A stretch of DNA of 10,934 nucleotides from CAZKXX01 sp964556705 (GCA_964556705.1 CAZKXX010000115.1:1-10934); one strand, 5' to 3'. Shown: positions 1 through 6,087, counted from the stretch's first letter. The notes: generated by a model from the sequence alone, not told the origin. A program made the numbers and translations.

Positions 1-257
1 TCCGTAAAGACCTTTTCATATTCCTCTTCGTCTTCGTAGAAGTCGGAAACGTAGAGGAACGCGTCGCGATCGAGACCGATATCCACAAAAGCGGACTGCA
101 TTCCGGGCAACACGCGGCTCACCCGGCCCTTGTAGATGCCGCCCACCAGCCCGCTTTCCACGTCGCGTTCGATGTGCAGCTCAACAAGCTGGTCGTCTTC
201 CAACACGGCGACCTTCGTCTCGTGTGGAGACGAGCTGATAAAAAGCTCCTTGGTCAT
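1..257 (-). CDS. rng: Ribonuclease G/E family, N-terminal part (gene runs off the left edge)
   Basis: Only the first 85 residues are in the window. They begin MTKELFISSSPHETKVAVLE and continue into the S1 RNA-binding domain: residues 37-61 contain GGIYKGRVSRVLPGMQSAF followed by VDIG, and residues 67-72 read FLYVSD. This is the signature start of the RNase G / RNase E family, endonucleases that cut single-stranded AU-rich RNA in rRNA maturation and mRNA decay. The catalytic DNase I-like domain lies outside the window, so RNase G cannot be told from RNase E. An acidic run (DEEEYEKVF, residues 76-84) sits inside the S1 domain. The ATG start is supported by AGGAGT at 262-267, five bases upstream. 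The gene follows rodA after 288 bases in the same direction; rodA-rng neighbourhood is common in bacteria. Family assignment is secure, the symbol less so. Confidence 0.9.
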   Translation of the reverse strand, partial: MTKELFISSSPHETKVAVLEDDQLVELHIERDVESGLVGGIYKGRVSRVLPGMQSAFVDIGLDRDAFLYVSDFYEDEEEYEKVFT

Positions 258-545
258 GGAAACTCCTGACTCAGACGGAAGCTGAAGGATCCATCCCGCT
301 CCAGCGGGAGATCAACTCCGGCTTCCCCTGGTTCGACCGCCGCCGCGCCCTCCGCTCAAGGAGGCGCCACGTTTGACGGCCGCCATGGCTCGGGACCTTG
401 CGCCGCGAAAGCTGCAACCGCCTGCCCCTCCGGCAAAGCGAGATCGCGCCACGCGGGGCGCCACCCGGACCGATGGCCAAAATTGAATTCAACCTCTCAA
501 AATCGCCGCGGGGCCGCTCCCGCCCAGCGGTTCCTCGGAAAGCCT
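258..545. other. Intergenic region between rodA and the RNase G/E gene, with two small hairpins
   Basis: No convincing gene is seen in these 288 bases. Just after the rodA stop, 508-523 can form a 5-bp stem (GCGGG/CCCGC, 6-base loop), with four T residues on the minus strand five bases after the stem. This is a weak terminator-like structure at best. Near the RNase gene, TCCCGC/GCGGGA arms at 294-299 and 304-309 form a 6-bp stem with a 4-base loop, about 35 bases before the start codon, in what would be the 5' leader. I did not find a convincing -35/-10 pair, so the RNase gene may be read from the mrdA-rodA transcript or from a promoter that I cannot recognise. Confidence 0.5.
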
Positions 546-1634
546 CTAGTTCACAAATCGTCGCATGTTGACGCTCATGGCGAGTCCCAGTCCCAAAAAA
601 ACGAACAGGAGGGACGACCCGCCCTGGCTCATGAGCGGCAGGGGAATGCCGGTAATCGGAAACCACCCGATCATCATCCCCACGTTGATGACAATCTGGA
701 AAAAGAGGACCGATGCGAAGCCCACCAGCAGAAACGCTCCCGCACGGTCGCCCGCCCGCTGCGCTCCATCCAGGAGCCGCAGGAGCAAGGCTGCGTATAA
801 CATCAGCACCACGAGCGTGCCAAAGAACCCCTGTTCTTCCGCAAAGGCGGCAAAGATGAAGTCGGCGTGGGAAACGGGGACAAAGCCCAGCCGACCCTGT
901 GTACCGTTCCCGAGGCCCTTTCCCCAGAAACCCCCGGAACCAATAGCGATCTTGGATTGAGTCACCTGGTAGCCTGACCCTTGAGCGTCCCTGGCCGGCT
1001 GGACGAAGCTCGTCAGCCGCTCGCGTTGGTACGGGCGAAGGAAGCTCCAGCCGACGGGGAGCATCAGGGCCCCGAGCAGGGCCAGAATGGCGACTTGCCG
1101 GGGCCGAATTCCGGCAAAGAAGACGCCGGCGGCAGCAATCGGAAAGAATGTCAACGCGGTGCCCAAGTCCGGCTCCAGTGCTACCAGGAGCGCCGGCAGA
1201 CCTACGAGAAGGCCTAACTTCAGCAAGTCCTTCCAGGATACGCACGGGCCGCGGCGTTCAGCAAAATACGCGGCCACTGCCATTATTATAACCAACTTGG
1301 CGAATTCCGACACTTGGAAAGTCAGGTCGCCGATTCGGAACCAGCGGCGCGCCCCGGCGATCGTGGGGCCTGCGATGAGCAGGGCCGCCAGCCCCAGGAT
1401 GGCGAGGCCGTACAGCCAGGGGGTCTGCTCGAGCAGGAAGTGGTAGTCCAGCCGGCTGATCACGAGCGCCAGAACCACGCCCAGCAGCACCCAATAGACC
1501 TGCCGGCGAGCCTGGCCGGCCAGGGCGGAGGTTTCCGTCGTGCTGGAGATTTCCACGAAGCCGATCAGGGCGATGACGACGGCGAGGACCAGCAGCATCC
1601 AATCGGCATCACGAAATCGGACGGTAGCCAGCAT
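546..1634 (-). CDS. rodA: Rod shape-determining protein RodA (SEDS peptidoglycan glycosyltransferase)
   Basis: This 362-residue, highly hydrophobic, multi-pass inner-membrane protein belongs to the SEDS family (RodA/FtsW/SpoVE). RodA polymerises lipid II into glycan strands during lateral wall growth and works in a complex with PBP2. Family motifs are in place: GARRWFRIGDLTFQVSEFAK at 94-113, EPDLGTA at 154-160, the loop GSGGFWGKGLGNGTQGRLGF at 232-251, then VPVSHADFIFA with EEQGF (252-270), where D258 fits the conserved catalytic aspartate, and GIPLPLMSQGGSS near the C-terminus (329-341). Length is normal for RodA. The ATG start is supported by GAGGA (1638-1642) four bases upstream. It begins 18 bases after the mrdA stop, the classical mrdA-rodA pair, so both partners are made from one message. 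RodA is preferred over FtsW because of the PBP2 and mre neighbours. Confidence 0.95.
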   Translation of the reverse strand: MLATVRFRDADWMLLVLAVVIALIGFVEISSTTETSALAGQARRQVYWVLLGVVLALVISRLDYHFLLEQTPWLYGLAILGLAALLIAGPTIAGARRWFRIGDLTFQVSEFAKLVIIMAVAAYFAERRGPCVSWKDLLKLGLLVGLPALLVALEPDLGTALTFFPIAAAGVFFAGIRPRQVAILALLGALMLPVGWSFLRPYQRERLTSFVQPARDAQGSGYQVTQSKIAIGSGGFWGKGLGNGTQGRLGFVPVSHADFIFAAFAEEQGFFGTLVVLMLYAALLLRLLDGAQRAGDRAGAFLLVGFASVLFFQIVINVGMMIGWFPITGIPLPLMSQGGSSLLFVFLGLGLAMSVNMRRFVN

Positions 1635-1652
1635 AAATCCTCATGAGGCGCC

Positions 1653-3551
1653 TCAGCGCGCCCCCGATTCCAGTGCCTCCGCCGGCGGCGAGGTGACCGC
1701 GCCCATCACGCGCACTTGAGTCTGCATCTGCTCCGGCCGCCGCCGGAGCTCCTTCTTCTCGAAATGCGTCCGGATCACGTCCCGGGCGATGGGGACGGCC
1801 ACCGAGGACGTGTTGCCATGCATCACCAGGACGGCCACAACGATTTCCGGGTCCTTCCGGGGGGCGAAGCCGACGAACCAGGCGTTGGACATGAACTCCT
1901 TCTTCTTGGTCGCCCGGAGGGCCGCCATGCTCACCACCTGAGCGGTGCCGGTCTTGCCGGAGATTTCCACAACCGGATGGCGAGCCGACTTGGCGGTGCC
2001 GTCCTCGTGGACCACCCCCCACATGCCCTGGGTCAGAATCTCAACAGTTTCCGGGCGAAGCGGAAAGCGGTGAGCCGGCTCTTCTTCGCTGACCACGCCA
2101 CGGACGCGCAGTTGCTCGCGAAAGGCGACATGCGGGCGGCGGAAGGTCCCGCCGGAGGCGATCCCGCCGATGGCGTAAGCCAGTTGGAGCGGTGTCGAGG
2201 CGACGGCGCCCTGGCCGATGGCCACCGAAATCGTCTCGCCCGCGTACCACTTGCGTTTGTAAACCCGCTGAGCCCACTCGGGTGAAGGGACCAGTCCGCG
2301 CTCCTCGCCCGGAAGGTCGATTCCCGTCTGCTCGCCCAGGCCGAGCTTCTTCCCGAAGTAAGAAAGCTTTTCGATCCCCAGGGACTGCCCGGCGAGGTAG
2401 AAATACACGTCGCAGGAAACGACGATGGCTTTGTGCAGGTTCACGTGACCGTGACCGTGGCCCTTTTTCCACGTCCAGTCGTGGAAGCGGTGTCCGTAGA
2501 TCGTGACGTAGCCGGGGCAATACACCGAATGGTCGGGCGTCACCGCGCCCGTTTCGAGCGCGGCCGCGCCGGTGATGATCTTGAAGACAGAACCCGGGGC
2601 AAGATGCGACTGGATGGCTTTATTCAGGAGCGGCTTCATCGGGTGGCTGGTGAGGCGCTCCCAGGCTTCGCGGTCGATGCCGCCGGCAAAGTCGTTGGGA
2701 TTGAACGACGGGTGACTGACCAGGGCCAGCACTTCGCCCGTGCGCGGATCGAGCGCCACGACGGCGCCGGGCTCCTCGCCGAGACCCGCTTCGGCGGCCA
2801 TCTGCACGTCGAGGTCAATGGTGAGGCGGAGGTCGTTTCCGGGCACGGCGTTGATGCGCGTCATCGAACCCACTTCGCGCCCGCGACTGTCCACCACCAC
2901 GCGACGCATGCCGTCGCGGCCCATCAGGATGTCGTTGTAGGCGCGCTCAATGCCCGCCTTGCCCACCACGTCGCCCGGACGGTAGCGCGAGCCGGACTGG
3001 ATGATTTCTTCCTCCGAGACCTCGCTGACGTAGCCGAGCAGAGGACCCGCCACTGCCTGCCGGGGATAAACCCGCTGGGCGACTTGAATCTGATCGAGTT
3101 CGGGATATTCCAGCCGGTGGGATTCGACGAAGGCGATATCCGCCAGTGTCGCGGAGGGCTTGAGGACGACGGGCTGGAAGGGCGGGAGAGTCGCCGCCCT
3201 TTCGACCACCTTCTCAACGTGCTCCGGGGAGAGTCCGAGGCCGCGGGCCAGGCCTTCAATGCGCTCGGGAGGCAGGTGGAGCGGGCCTTCGCGCATCAAC
3301 AGGACCGTGAAAGCCGGAAAGCTGTCGGCCAGGACGCGGCCTTCGCGGTCGAGAATCCGCCCGCGCGGCGCGATGACCGGAAGGTTGCGAATGCGGTTTC
3401 GTTCGGCTTGTTCGAGGTACAGGCGATGCTCGGCGATCTGAAGTCGCCAATAACCGAATCCCAGCGCAACGAAGACCGTCGCGATCAGATACTGAAGCGT
3501 GGCAATCTTCCAAGCCGGAAATCTCTCGTCATCCGGTAGTCGAAGCTGCAT
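1653..3551 (-). CDS. mrdA: Penicillin-binding protein 2 (elongation-specific D,D-transpeptidase)
   Basis: This class B penicillin-binding protein cross-links peptidoglycan during elongation and partners RodA. Counting from the ATG at 3551 (632 residues), there is a short cytoplasmic tail, one membrane anchor (about 15-35), the dimerisation/pedestal region opening with RGRILDREGRVLADS (63-77), and the transpeptidase domain with the active-site triad: SVFK (S321, K324), SCD (S379-D381) and KTGT (533-536). The sequence ELDQIQVAQRVYPRQAVAGP at 151-170 is typical of PBP2. A His-rich stretch lies just before SCD (H365, H367, H369). The same frame stays open to a GTG at 3611, adding 20 residues. I prefer 3551 because family members start close to a sequence like LPDDERFPAWKIATLQY and because a strong hairpin abuts the GTG. 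Neither start has a clear ribosome binding site, so the exact start is uncertain. It forms a unit with rodA and is served by a predicted promoter at 3642-3670. Confidence 0.95.
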   Translation of the reverse strand: MQLRLPDDERFPAWKIATLQYLIATVFVALGFGYWRLQIAEHRLYLEQAERNRIRNLPVIAPRGRILDREGRVLADSFPAFTVLLMREGPLHLPPERIEGLARGLGLSPEHVEKVVERAATLPPFQPVVLKPSATLADIAFVESHRLEYPELDQIQVAQRVYPRQAVAGPLLGYVSEVSEEEIIQSGSRYRPGDVVGKAGIERAYNDILMGRDGMRRVVVDSRGREVGSMTRINAVPGNDLRLTIDLDVQMAAEAGLGEEPGAVVALDPRTGEVLALVSHPSFNPNDFAGGIDREAWERLTSHPMKPLLNKAIQSHLAPGSVFKIITGAAALETGAVTPDHSVYCPGYVTIYGHRFHDWTWKKGHGHGHVNLHKAIVVSCDVYFYLAGQSLGIEKLSYFGKKLGLGEQTGIDLPGEERGLVPSPEWAQRVYKRKWYAGETISVAIGQGAVASTPLQLAYAIGGIASGGTFRRPHVAFREQLRVRGVVSEEEPAHRFPLRPETVEILTQGMWGVVHEDGTAKSARHPVVEISGKTGTAQVVSMAALRATKKKEFMSNAWFVGFAPRKDPEIVVAVLVMHGNTSSVAVPIARDVIRTHFEKKELRRRPEQMQTQVRVMGAVTSPPAEALESGAR

Positions 3552-3611
3552 TGTTACGGCACGCGCCGCGCCCAACGATGGCGCGACCCAGAAAGATCGC
3601 GTCTGCGACAC

Positions 3612-3631
3612 CCCGGCCCGACGGGCCCGGG
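3612..3631 (-). other. GC-rich hairpin in the mrdA leader
   Basis: On the minus strand, CCC plus GGCCC pairs with GGGCC plus GGG around a GTC loop, an 8-bp stem with a single bulged G. It ends directly beside the alternative GTG start of mrdA (3609-3611) and would hide the place of a ribosome binding site for that start. This is one reason to prefer the ATG at 3551, which would give a leader of about 84 bases. The structure is seen in the sequence; a regulatory role is inference. Confidence 0.45.
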
Positions 3632-3641
3632 AGTCATGGCG

Positions 3642-3670
3642 AGTGTAGAACTAACTCCCATTCAAATCAA
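3642..3670 (-). promoter_or_regulatory. Predicted sigma70-type promoter of mrdA-rodA
   Basis: On the minus strand, a -35 box TTGATT (3665-3670; 4 of 6 matches to TTGACA) is separated by exactly 17 bases from a -10 box TACACT (3642-3647; 4 of 6 matches to TATAAT). A transcript would begin near 3635, upstream of mrdA. The spacing is ideal and the location is right, but the boxes are not perfect. It would make mrdA-rodA a transcription unit separate from mreBCD. Confidence 0.55.
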
Positions 3671-3691
3671 CCGAATTGCGCCGGAGCCGGT

Positions 3692-3712
3692 TTTTCCACA
3701 GGCTGTGGAAAA
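3692..3712. promoter_or_regulatory. Head-to-head pair of DnaA-box-like sites
   Basis: TTTTCCACA (3692-3700) and its exact reverse complement TGTGGAAAA (3704-3712) are separated by GGC, a perfect 9-bp inverted repeat. Each arm matches the relaxed DnaA-box consensus TTWTNCACA at every position and differs from TTATCCACA at one base. The pair is centred about 67 bases upstream of the predicted mrdA transcription start, 22 bases upstream of its -35 box. No T-run follows on either strand, so it is not a standard terminator. Binding by DnaA, or by another dimeric regulator, is inference. Confidence 0.5.
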
Positions 3713-3780
3713 CGCGGCCTCTTGGGCGGCCAGAGGCGATGGAGGAGTCCTTCGGGCTGAAGCTCTCGCAGATTTCGGCG

Positions 3781-3812
3781 CACGCCAAGCCAAGGCGTGG
3801 TCTGAGTCTCAG
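3781..3812. repeat. Two adjacent small inverted repeats
   Basis: CACGCC/GGCGTG at 3781-3786 and 3794-3799 form a 6-bp stem with a 7-base loop. Directly beside it, CTGAG-T-CTCAG at 3802-3812 is a perfect 11-base palindrome around a central T. They lie between the LTxxQ gene and the mrdA promoter. They could be part of a folded 3' untranslated region or an operator; nothing in the sequence decides between these. Confidence 0.4.
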
Positions 3813-3831
3813 TGAAAGGCCGAAAGTCGAG

Positions 3832-3863
3832 CGCGGCGCGAGAGGAGATTTCGTCGCGCCGCG
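3832..3863 (-). terminator. Strong 10-bp stem-loop downstream of the LTxxQ gene (possible 3' end)
   Basis: CGCGGCGCGA (3832-3841) and TCGCGCCGCG (3854-3863) are perfect reverse complements with a 12-base loop. The stem starts about 50 bases after the stop codon of the LTxxQ gene. The loop reads CGAAATCTCCTC on the minus strand, which contains CTCCTC, complementary to a Shine-Dalgarno GAGGAG. There is no T-run after the stem, so it is not a classical Rho-independent terminator. It may stabilise the 3' end of the message, halt a Rho-dependent transcript, or be part of a small RNA. Confidence 0.4.
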
Positions 3864-3912
3864 TTCCTGATTTCAGCTTTATCCCGACGCTTGGAGAGAG
3901 TTGCGAGGCCCG

Positions 3913-4311
3913 TTATTCAGTGGGCCCGGTTGGCCCGCCTCGCGCGCCTGGTCCCCGCCGGCCGCGTTTCCTCATCTCCTCGCGACGCTCCTGCCGCTGC
4001 TGCCGGAGTTTCTCTTTTTGTTCGGGCGTCAGCACAGAGGCCACCTGCTCCCGCGTCTGGATTCTGAGCTCTCGCGCCTTGGCGCGACGCTCCTCCGGCC
4101 CAAGCGTCTCGTCGCTTCGGAGGGCTTGGACTTGCTCGCGCTGGCGCTCGCGAATCTGACGGATCTGCTCCTTCTGCTCCTCCGTGAGCCCCAGTTCGGC
4201 GCCGTCCAACCGGTCCGGTCCCGCCGGCCTTTGCGCCCACCCTGCGGCGGGCAGGAGCAACATCAACGCTGCCAACACCGCACCTGTCTCAAGAATTCTC
4301 AGCTTTCGCAT
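3913..4311 (-). CDS. Small secreted LTxxQ-motif protein (Spy/CpxP-like)
   Basis: This 132-residue protein starts with a clear signal peptide: MRKLR, then a hydrophobic core (about 10-22) and an AGWA|Q cleavage site near residue 26. The mature part is a charged, Glu/Arg/Gln-rich helical protein with two copies of the LTxxQ motif, LTEEQ at 42-46 and LTPEQ at 94-98, 52 residues apart. That is the hallmark of the Spy/CpxP family of periplasmic chaperones and stress sensors. The C-terminal tail (about 113-132) is Arg/Gly/Pro-rich and probably disordered. AAAGGAG lies upstream of the ATG, but with a long spacing of about 11 bases. Family membership rests on the paired motif and signal peptide; no specific partner can be named. 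It lies between the sugar-isomerase-like gene and mrdA, so an envelope quality-control role beside wall synthesis is plausible. Similar short LTxxQ proteins in many bacteria have no assigned function. Confidence 0.75.
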   Translation of the reverse strand: MRKLRILETGAVLAALMLLLPAAGWAQRPAGPDRLDGAELGLTEEQKEQIRQIRERQREQVQALRSDETLGPEERRAKARELRIQTREQVASVLTPEQKEKLRQQRQERREEMRKRGRRGPGARGGPTGPTE

Positions 4312-4587
4312 GGTCAGTCCCGCTCCTTTCGGTGTTCAAATGCCCCGCGCGTGGTGTAAACACGCCCGCGAAAGAAAAGTTGCGGTGGGGTCGTGCGGAG
4401 TGAAGGCCGAGGGGAAGCGAATTCTGCAAATTCAGGTTGAGCGCCGAGTCCTTCCAGGGATACGGAAGCGATGTTCGAAACCTCGAATGACCGGTCAGCA
4501 GGGGGAACCAGGCGGGAGTGGAGTGCGCTCACAACTCGGAACTCCCGCCGGAACCTCGCTCAGAGTCTTGCGCCAGCCCAGGCGAGA
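4312..4587. other. Intergenic region between the isomerase-like gene and the LTxxQ gene
   Basis: These 276 bases hold no convincing gene. A 72-codon frame (4314-4532, GTG start) reads right up to the LTxxQ gene, but its product resembles nothing and its composition is not protein-like. Visible structure includes a 9-bp inverted repeat (4511-4549), the palindrome TGACCGGTCA (4488-4497), and a 5-bp stem GCGTG/CACGC around GTGTAAA near 4359-4375. I could not find a convincing promoter for the LTxxQ gene. Confidence 0.5.
4511..4549. repeat. 9-bp inverted repeat after the isomerase-like gene
   Basis: GGCGGGAGT (4511-4519) and ACTCCCGCC (4541-4549) are perfect reverse complements separated by 21 bases. 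The repeat lies about 40 bases past the stop codon of the isomerase-like gene in the expected 3' untranslated region. No T-run follows, so it is a possible transcript-end stem rather than a clear intrinsic terminator. Confidence 0.35.
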
Positions 4588-6006
4588 TCAGCACTGGCCC
4601 GGCGTGTGGTGGTACACCTCCCAGCGTTTGTAGTTCCCCAGCGCTTCGGCGACGGCGCGGCCGACGTGCGCGCGATTGACCGCCACGTGGTGCTCGTAGC
4701 CGTTCTTGCAGACATACTGAAGCAGGTCCTGGAGCCTGGGAATGCGCACCACGCCGTATCCGCCGAAACTCTTCGGCCGGTCGGCGGTGATTTCTCCCTC
4801 GCCCACGTAGGCGCGCAGCTTGCCGCCCAGGTCGTCGGTGGAGACGCGGCAATAGGTGAGCGGGCCACTCTTCAGTTGCCCGACCACCGTGCCGTAGGTG
4901 TTTTCCTTGCCCACCGAGCCCGCGATGATTTCCTGGAAATCCATCCTGAAATCTTCGAAGAAGTGCTTGGGCAGGTTCGAACAGTGGAAGATGACGCACT
5001 TGTCCGGGTCTTCGCCCCAGTTGTTGTTCCAGTCCACGATGGCGGAAGGCGTGCCGGAGGCGAGCTGGAGCGCGTACATGCCGATCATGCCGACCATGTC
5101 GGTCTCGCAGGCGCTGGGCATCAGCGTGTTCGACATCAGACTCATCAGCGTGCAGGGAACGACGCCGAAATACTCTTCCATCGACGTCCAGCACTGGACG
5201 GAGCTTCCCGCCAGTTCATTGTCCTTCATCCAGTCGTCCACGACGACGCCGAACTTGGCCATCTTGAGGAGGGAGGCGTCCGGAATGCCTTTCGTCGCAA
5301 CGTAATCGCGAATCGCCGCGATTTTTGCCTTGACCCTGGCATCGTTGTCGGCGAGCTTGCCGACGCGGCCGAAGACTTCCGAGAGGTCGAGGGTTTCCAC
5401 CGAAATGCCGGCCAGTTCCAGAAGCTTCTCGCTGAAGCGGACGGTGTTGAAGGCGGTGGGGCGCGCGCCGAGGACGCCGACGCGCAGGTTGGTGAGACCG
5501 CGGGCCACGCGGCACGTTCCCGCAAACGCTTTCAGGTCGGAACGGAAGCTCTCCGACTCCGGACGCACCGTGTGGTTGGAAGTAAGCGTGTATCGAATTC
5601 CGTATTGCCAAAGATTGTTACAGGCCGAAATCTTTCCACAGAAGCTGTCGCGCCGGCCGCCCATCAGCATCTTGTCGGGGTCGTCCGGATAGGCCTGAAT
5701 CAGGACGGGAACCTCGAGGCCGGAGAAGCGGATGCTGTTCGCGACGCCGCGCTCGTCTCCGAAGTTGGGCAGGCTGACCACGATTCCATCAATTTCATCG
5801 CGGTGTTTGCGGAACAGGTCGGCGCACTTGCGGGCATCCTGAAGCGATTCCACGGCGCCGTGCTTGGTGTCCTCGGGCGTCAGGCAGACGGTGCGATAGC
5901 CTTCCTGCTCGAGAATTTTCAGAACCTCGACGCGGCCGTCGCGGGCCAGCGCATCCGGGAAAAATCCGCGGTTTCCTATGATGACACCGAATGTGGTTGC
6001 TTTCAT
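4588..6006 (-). CDS. L-fucose/L-arabinose isomerase-fold protein (sugar isomerase family)
   Basis: This 472-residue cytoplasmic protein resembles the L-fucose isomerase-like family (the FucI/AraA fold), whose members interconvert aldoses and ketoses using a divalent metal, usually Mn2+. The putative metal ligands are present in family order: E301 in SACETDMVG, D325 in AIVDWNNNW and a histidine at H439/H440 in GYEHHVAV. The 24-residue gap from E301 to D325 equals that between Glu337 and Asp361 of E. coli FucI. The N-terminal part (VIIGNRGFFP, then a region around IVVSLPNFGDE and VPVLIQAYPDDP) fits the substrate-binding domains. It is shorter than FucI (about 590 residues), as is usual for this subfamily, so the actual sugar is unknown. 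GAGGGAGGGA ends six bases before the ATG, a very strong ribosome binding site. It lies between mreD and the LTxxQ gene and has its own promoter, with no sugar transporter or kinase nearby. Confidence 0.82.
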   Translation of the reverse strand: MKATTFGVIIGNRGFFPDALARDGRVEVLKILEQEGYRTVCLTPEDTKHGAVESLQDARKCADLFRKHRDEIDGIVVSLPNFGDERGVANSIRFSGLEVPVLIQAYPDDPDKMLMGGRRDSFCGKISACNNLWQYGIRYTLTSNHTVRPESESFRSDLKAFAGTCRVARGLTNLRVGVLGARPTAFNTVRFSEKLLELAGISVETLDLSEVFGRVGKLADNDARVKAKIAAIRDYVATKGIPDASLLKMAKFGVVVDDWMKDNELAGSSVQCWTSMEEYFGVVPCTLMSLMSNTLMPSACETDMVGMIGMYALQLASGTPSAIVDWNNNWGEDPDKCVIFHCSNLPKHFFEDFRMDFQEIIAGSVGKENTYGTVVGQLKSGPLTYCRVSTDDLGGKLRAYVGEGEITADRPKSFGGYGVVRIPRLQDLLQYVCKNGYEHHVAVNRAHVGRAVAEALGNYKRWEVYHHTPGQC

Positions 6007-6058
6007 AAAGGTCCCTCCCTCGGGTTACTTCGGGCCAGTTGGTGCGAAAAGGGCTGAC

Positions 6059-6087
6059 ATCATACCACGCCTTGCAAGCGCATTCAG
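6059..6087 (-). promoter_or_regulatory. Extended -10 promoter of the isomerase-like gene
   Basis: On the minus strand, TATGAT (6059-6064; 5 of 6 matches to TATAAT) is preceded by TGG, giving the extended -10 form TGnTATGAT. A weak -35 box CTGAAT (6082-6087; 3 of 6) sits 17 bases upstream. Transcription would start near 6052, giving a leader of about 46 bases before the ATG at 6006. It lies in the 131-base gap after mreD, so the isomerase-like gene need not depend on the mre transcript. Confidence 0.6.

Larger units (their letters stand above)
3552..3912. other. Gene-free regulatory stretch between the LTxxQ gene and mrdA
   Basis: No credible gene is found in these 361 bases. Read on the minus strand, it contains a GC-rich stem-loop (3832-3863), two smaller inverted repeats (3781-3799 and 3802-3812), a pair of DnaA-box-like sites (3692-3712), a sigma70-like promoter (3642-3670) and a leader hairpin (3612-3631). 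Each is described separately. If mrdA starts at the GTG at 3611, the last 60 bases would be coding. Confidence 0.6.

Noticed and set aside
271..1245. A 324-codon minus-strand frame overlapping rodA and extending towards the RNase gene
   Set aside because: It overlaps RodA in another frame, is Arg/Gly/Pro-rich with no domain, and the part beyond the rodA stop does not look like a protein.
2433..3539. A 368-codon plus-strand frame
   Set aside because: It is antisense to mrdA, whose active-site motifs are intact, and its product has the same shadow-like His/Arg/Asp composition.
3692..3712. The DnaA-box-like inverted repeat read as a Rho-independent terminator
   Set aside because: The stem is AT-rich at its base, and no T-run follows on either strand.
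4470..4490. A GTTCGAAAC sequence resembling the T-loop of a tRNA
   Set aside because: No acceptor, D-arm or anticodon-arm pairing can be built around it.
4314..4532. A 72-codon minus-strand frame just before the LTxxQ gene
   Set aside because: It has a GTG start without a ribosome binding site and a product with no recognisable feature; the region is better explained as untranslated.
4471..6057. A 528-codon plus-strand frame
   Set aside because: It lies opposite the isomerase-like gene, whose motifs are clearly real, and shows no family features of its own.
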